From Pyrrhoderma lamaoense (Eukaryota; Basidiomycota; Agaricomycetes; Hymenochaetales; Hymenochaetaceae): a stretch of DNA of 64,000 nt. The DNA lies in assembly GCA_002794735.1 (NCBI GenBank), contig NBAZ01000002.1:1922001-1986000 (forward strand), written 5' to 3'. The translations under genes were made by a program, and so were the position numbers. The stretch's first letter is position 1, and every line of letters begins with the position of its first letter. A model generated the notes under the pieces. That model searched no databases, was not told the origin of the DNA, and worked only from the letters and a program-made list of their open reading frames with translations. Positions 63,078 to 64,000 of this stretch are shown here, one piece after another.

Positions 63078-64000
63078 TTAGAAACTGAATGTCTGAGCTC
63101 CTCCGTGATGGAACTGGAATCCACCACTTCGTCCACCATAGCCTCCGAAGCCACTACCCGTCGTGAATGCAGCACTTCCAAACTGTGCGAATATATTAGC
63201 AAGATCACCATCAGCATTGTAGCCACCACCTCCACCCGACATGCTGCCATCCTCATCAGCACCCGCATCATAGCGCTCTTTACGTCGTGGATCTGATAAT
63301 ACAGAGTGCGCTTCGACGACAAGCTTGAATTTCTCTTCGTCGCCACCCTTATCCGGATGGTGTTTTAAGCTCTCCTTGCGATATGCTTTCTTGATGTCAT
63401 ACTCTGTACAGTTATTTTTATCGAGCCCTTTGAGATAATAGAGTCAGATAGAGATAAGATTTCATGATTTATCATGTGTTTCATACCGAGAATCTTATAG
63501 TAATCTTTTGTTTTGCTGCGTTTCAGATCCACCTCGGCTTTTCGGAGTTCAGATTGTAGAGATCGTTCGTCTGCAGCATTACCGTCAACACCAGCAAATT
63601 CCAATGCAGATTTAAAATCTGCGACGGCAGCTTCGTAGTTTTCGAGGTGCAGGTTCACACGAGCCCGGGTCCTAAGAGCCTTGAAGGATGACGGATATAA
63701 TTCAAGAGATTCAGTGATATCAGTAAGAGCTTCTTGATAGTTTTCAAGCTAAACCCAACAAGGTATGAGTACATGATAAACGGTGCAGCACAATAATTCT
63801 TTTTCTTACTTTAACAAACGATGTAGCCCTGTTGGAAAGAAGTGTTGCCCTTATCTGTCCTCCAGTCCTTCTTCCTCTTTCTTGCCGATGGATTCCAGTG
63901 CTTCACTATACTTGTCAATAGCATCCTGCCACCGACTCGCCTTGAAAGACACGTTTCCCTCGTCTTTCAGTCTCTGTACAGCCTTTACCCGTAGCCTGAG
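63078..64000 (-). CDS. TPR-DnaJ co-chaperone, DNAJC7-like (C-terminal part)
   Basis: Cytosolic Hsp70/Hsp90 co-chaperone; only the 3' part lies in the window and the gene continues past base 64000. Reading from the right edge: TPR-like helices ([20 protein letters not shown], then [20 protein letters not shown] and [19 protein letters not shown]), a linker, then the J domain [39 protein letters not shown] with the HPD tripeptide, and [15 protein letters not shown]. The end is Gly-rich ([13 protein letters not shown]) and closes at 63078. Introns lie at about 63487-63429 (within YYKILG|LDKN) and about 63809-63751. A one-base drop at about 63867-63868 must be restored to read [19 protein letters not shown] followed by J domain is the DNAJC7/p58IPK layout; with no signal peptide visible in this part, DNAJC7 is preferred. 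Confidence 0.88.

Overview
This window is nuclear DNA from a filamentous basidiomycete, probably an Agaricomycete. The evidence is dense short introns (mostly 50-75 nt, GT..AG), F-box and BTB/POZ proteins of the kind expanded in mushrooms, a KRE9/KNH1-like GPI protein, a GPI-anchored GMC oxidoreductase, and an Rlm1-type MADS-box regulator. The species cannot be named from sequence alone. No rRNA, tRNA, CRISPR, virus or intact transposon was recognised.

Layout. 1-3.8 kb is gene-poor. 3.8-5.7 kb holds a signal-peptide/one-TM protein with a long Ser-rich tail. 6.75-9.5 kb holds an MFS transporter with a broken reading frame. 9.8-10.6 kb is a partly readable multi-exon locus, perhaps arrestin-like. 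10.6-18.8 kb is a gene desert with coding-like debris. 19.06-21.9 kb is the MADS-box gene. After about 3.8 kb without genes come an F-box protein and a BTB protein (minus strand). 29.6-33.5 kb is a very long ferric-reductase/NADPH-oxidase-type flavocytochrome. 34.5-38.6 kb is a Ser/Gln/His-rich protein. Two very small membrane-protein genes follow at 39.3-41.4 kb. From 42.3 kb to the end the window is gene-dense: GMC oxidoreductase, SH3-BTB protein, FAD monooxygenase 1, SUR7/PalI-type membrane protein, KNH1-like GPI protein, LYRM5/ETFRF1-like LYR protein, FAD monooxygenase 2 (paralogue of 1), S28 serine peptidase, Xaa-Pro aminopeptidase P, and a TPR-DnaJ co-chaperone running off the right edge.

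How the genes may relate. Several products enter the secretory pathway or belong to the cell surface (GMC oxidase, KNH1-like, SUR7/PalI-like, S28 peptidase, the small membrane proteins). S28 peptidase and aminopeptidase P both attack proline-containing peptides and are divergently arranged with about 360 bp between their starts. Rlm1-type MADS factors and KNH1/SUR7 proteins belong to cell-wall biology in fungi, but their linkage here may be coincidence. Oxidative enzymes (GMC, two FAD monooxygenases, a flavocytochrome) are numerous, but no backbone synthase of a metabolite cluster is present.

Two themes cut across the window. First, at least fifteen reading-frame breaks in unrelated genes all have the same polarity (one base missing), many of them in short C or G runs. 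This looks like systematic consensus error rather than gene decay, so 'broken' genes are annotated as genes. Second, several genes need micro-exons (3, 7, 9, 10 and 18 nt) to restore conserved protein sequence.
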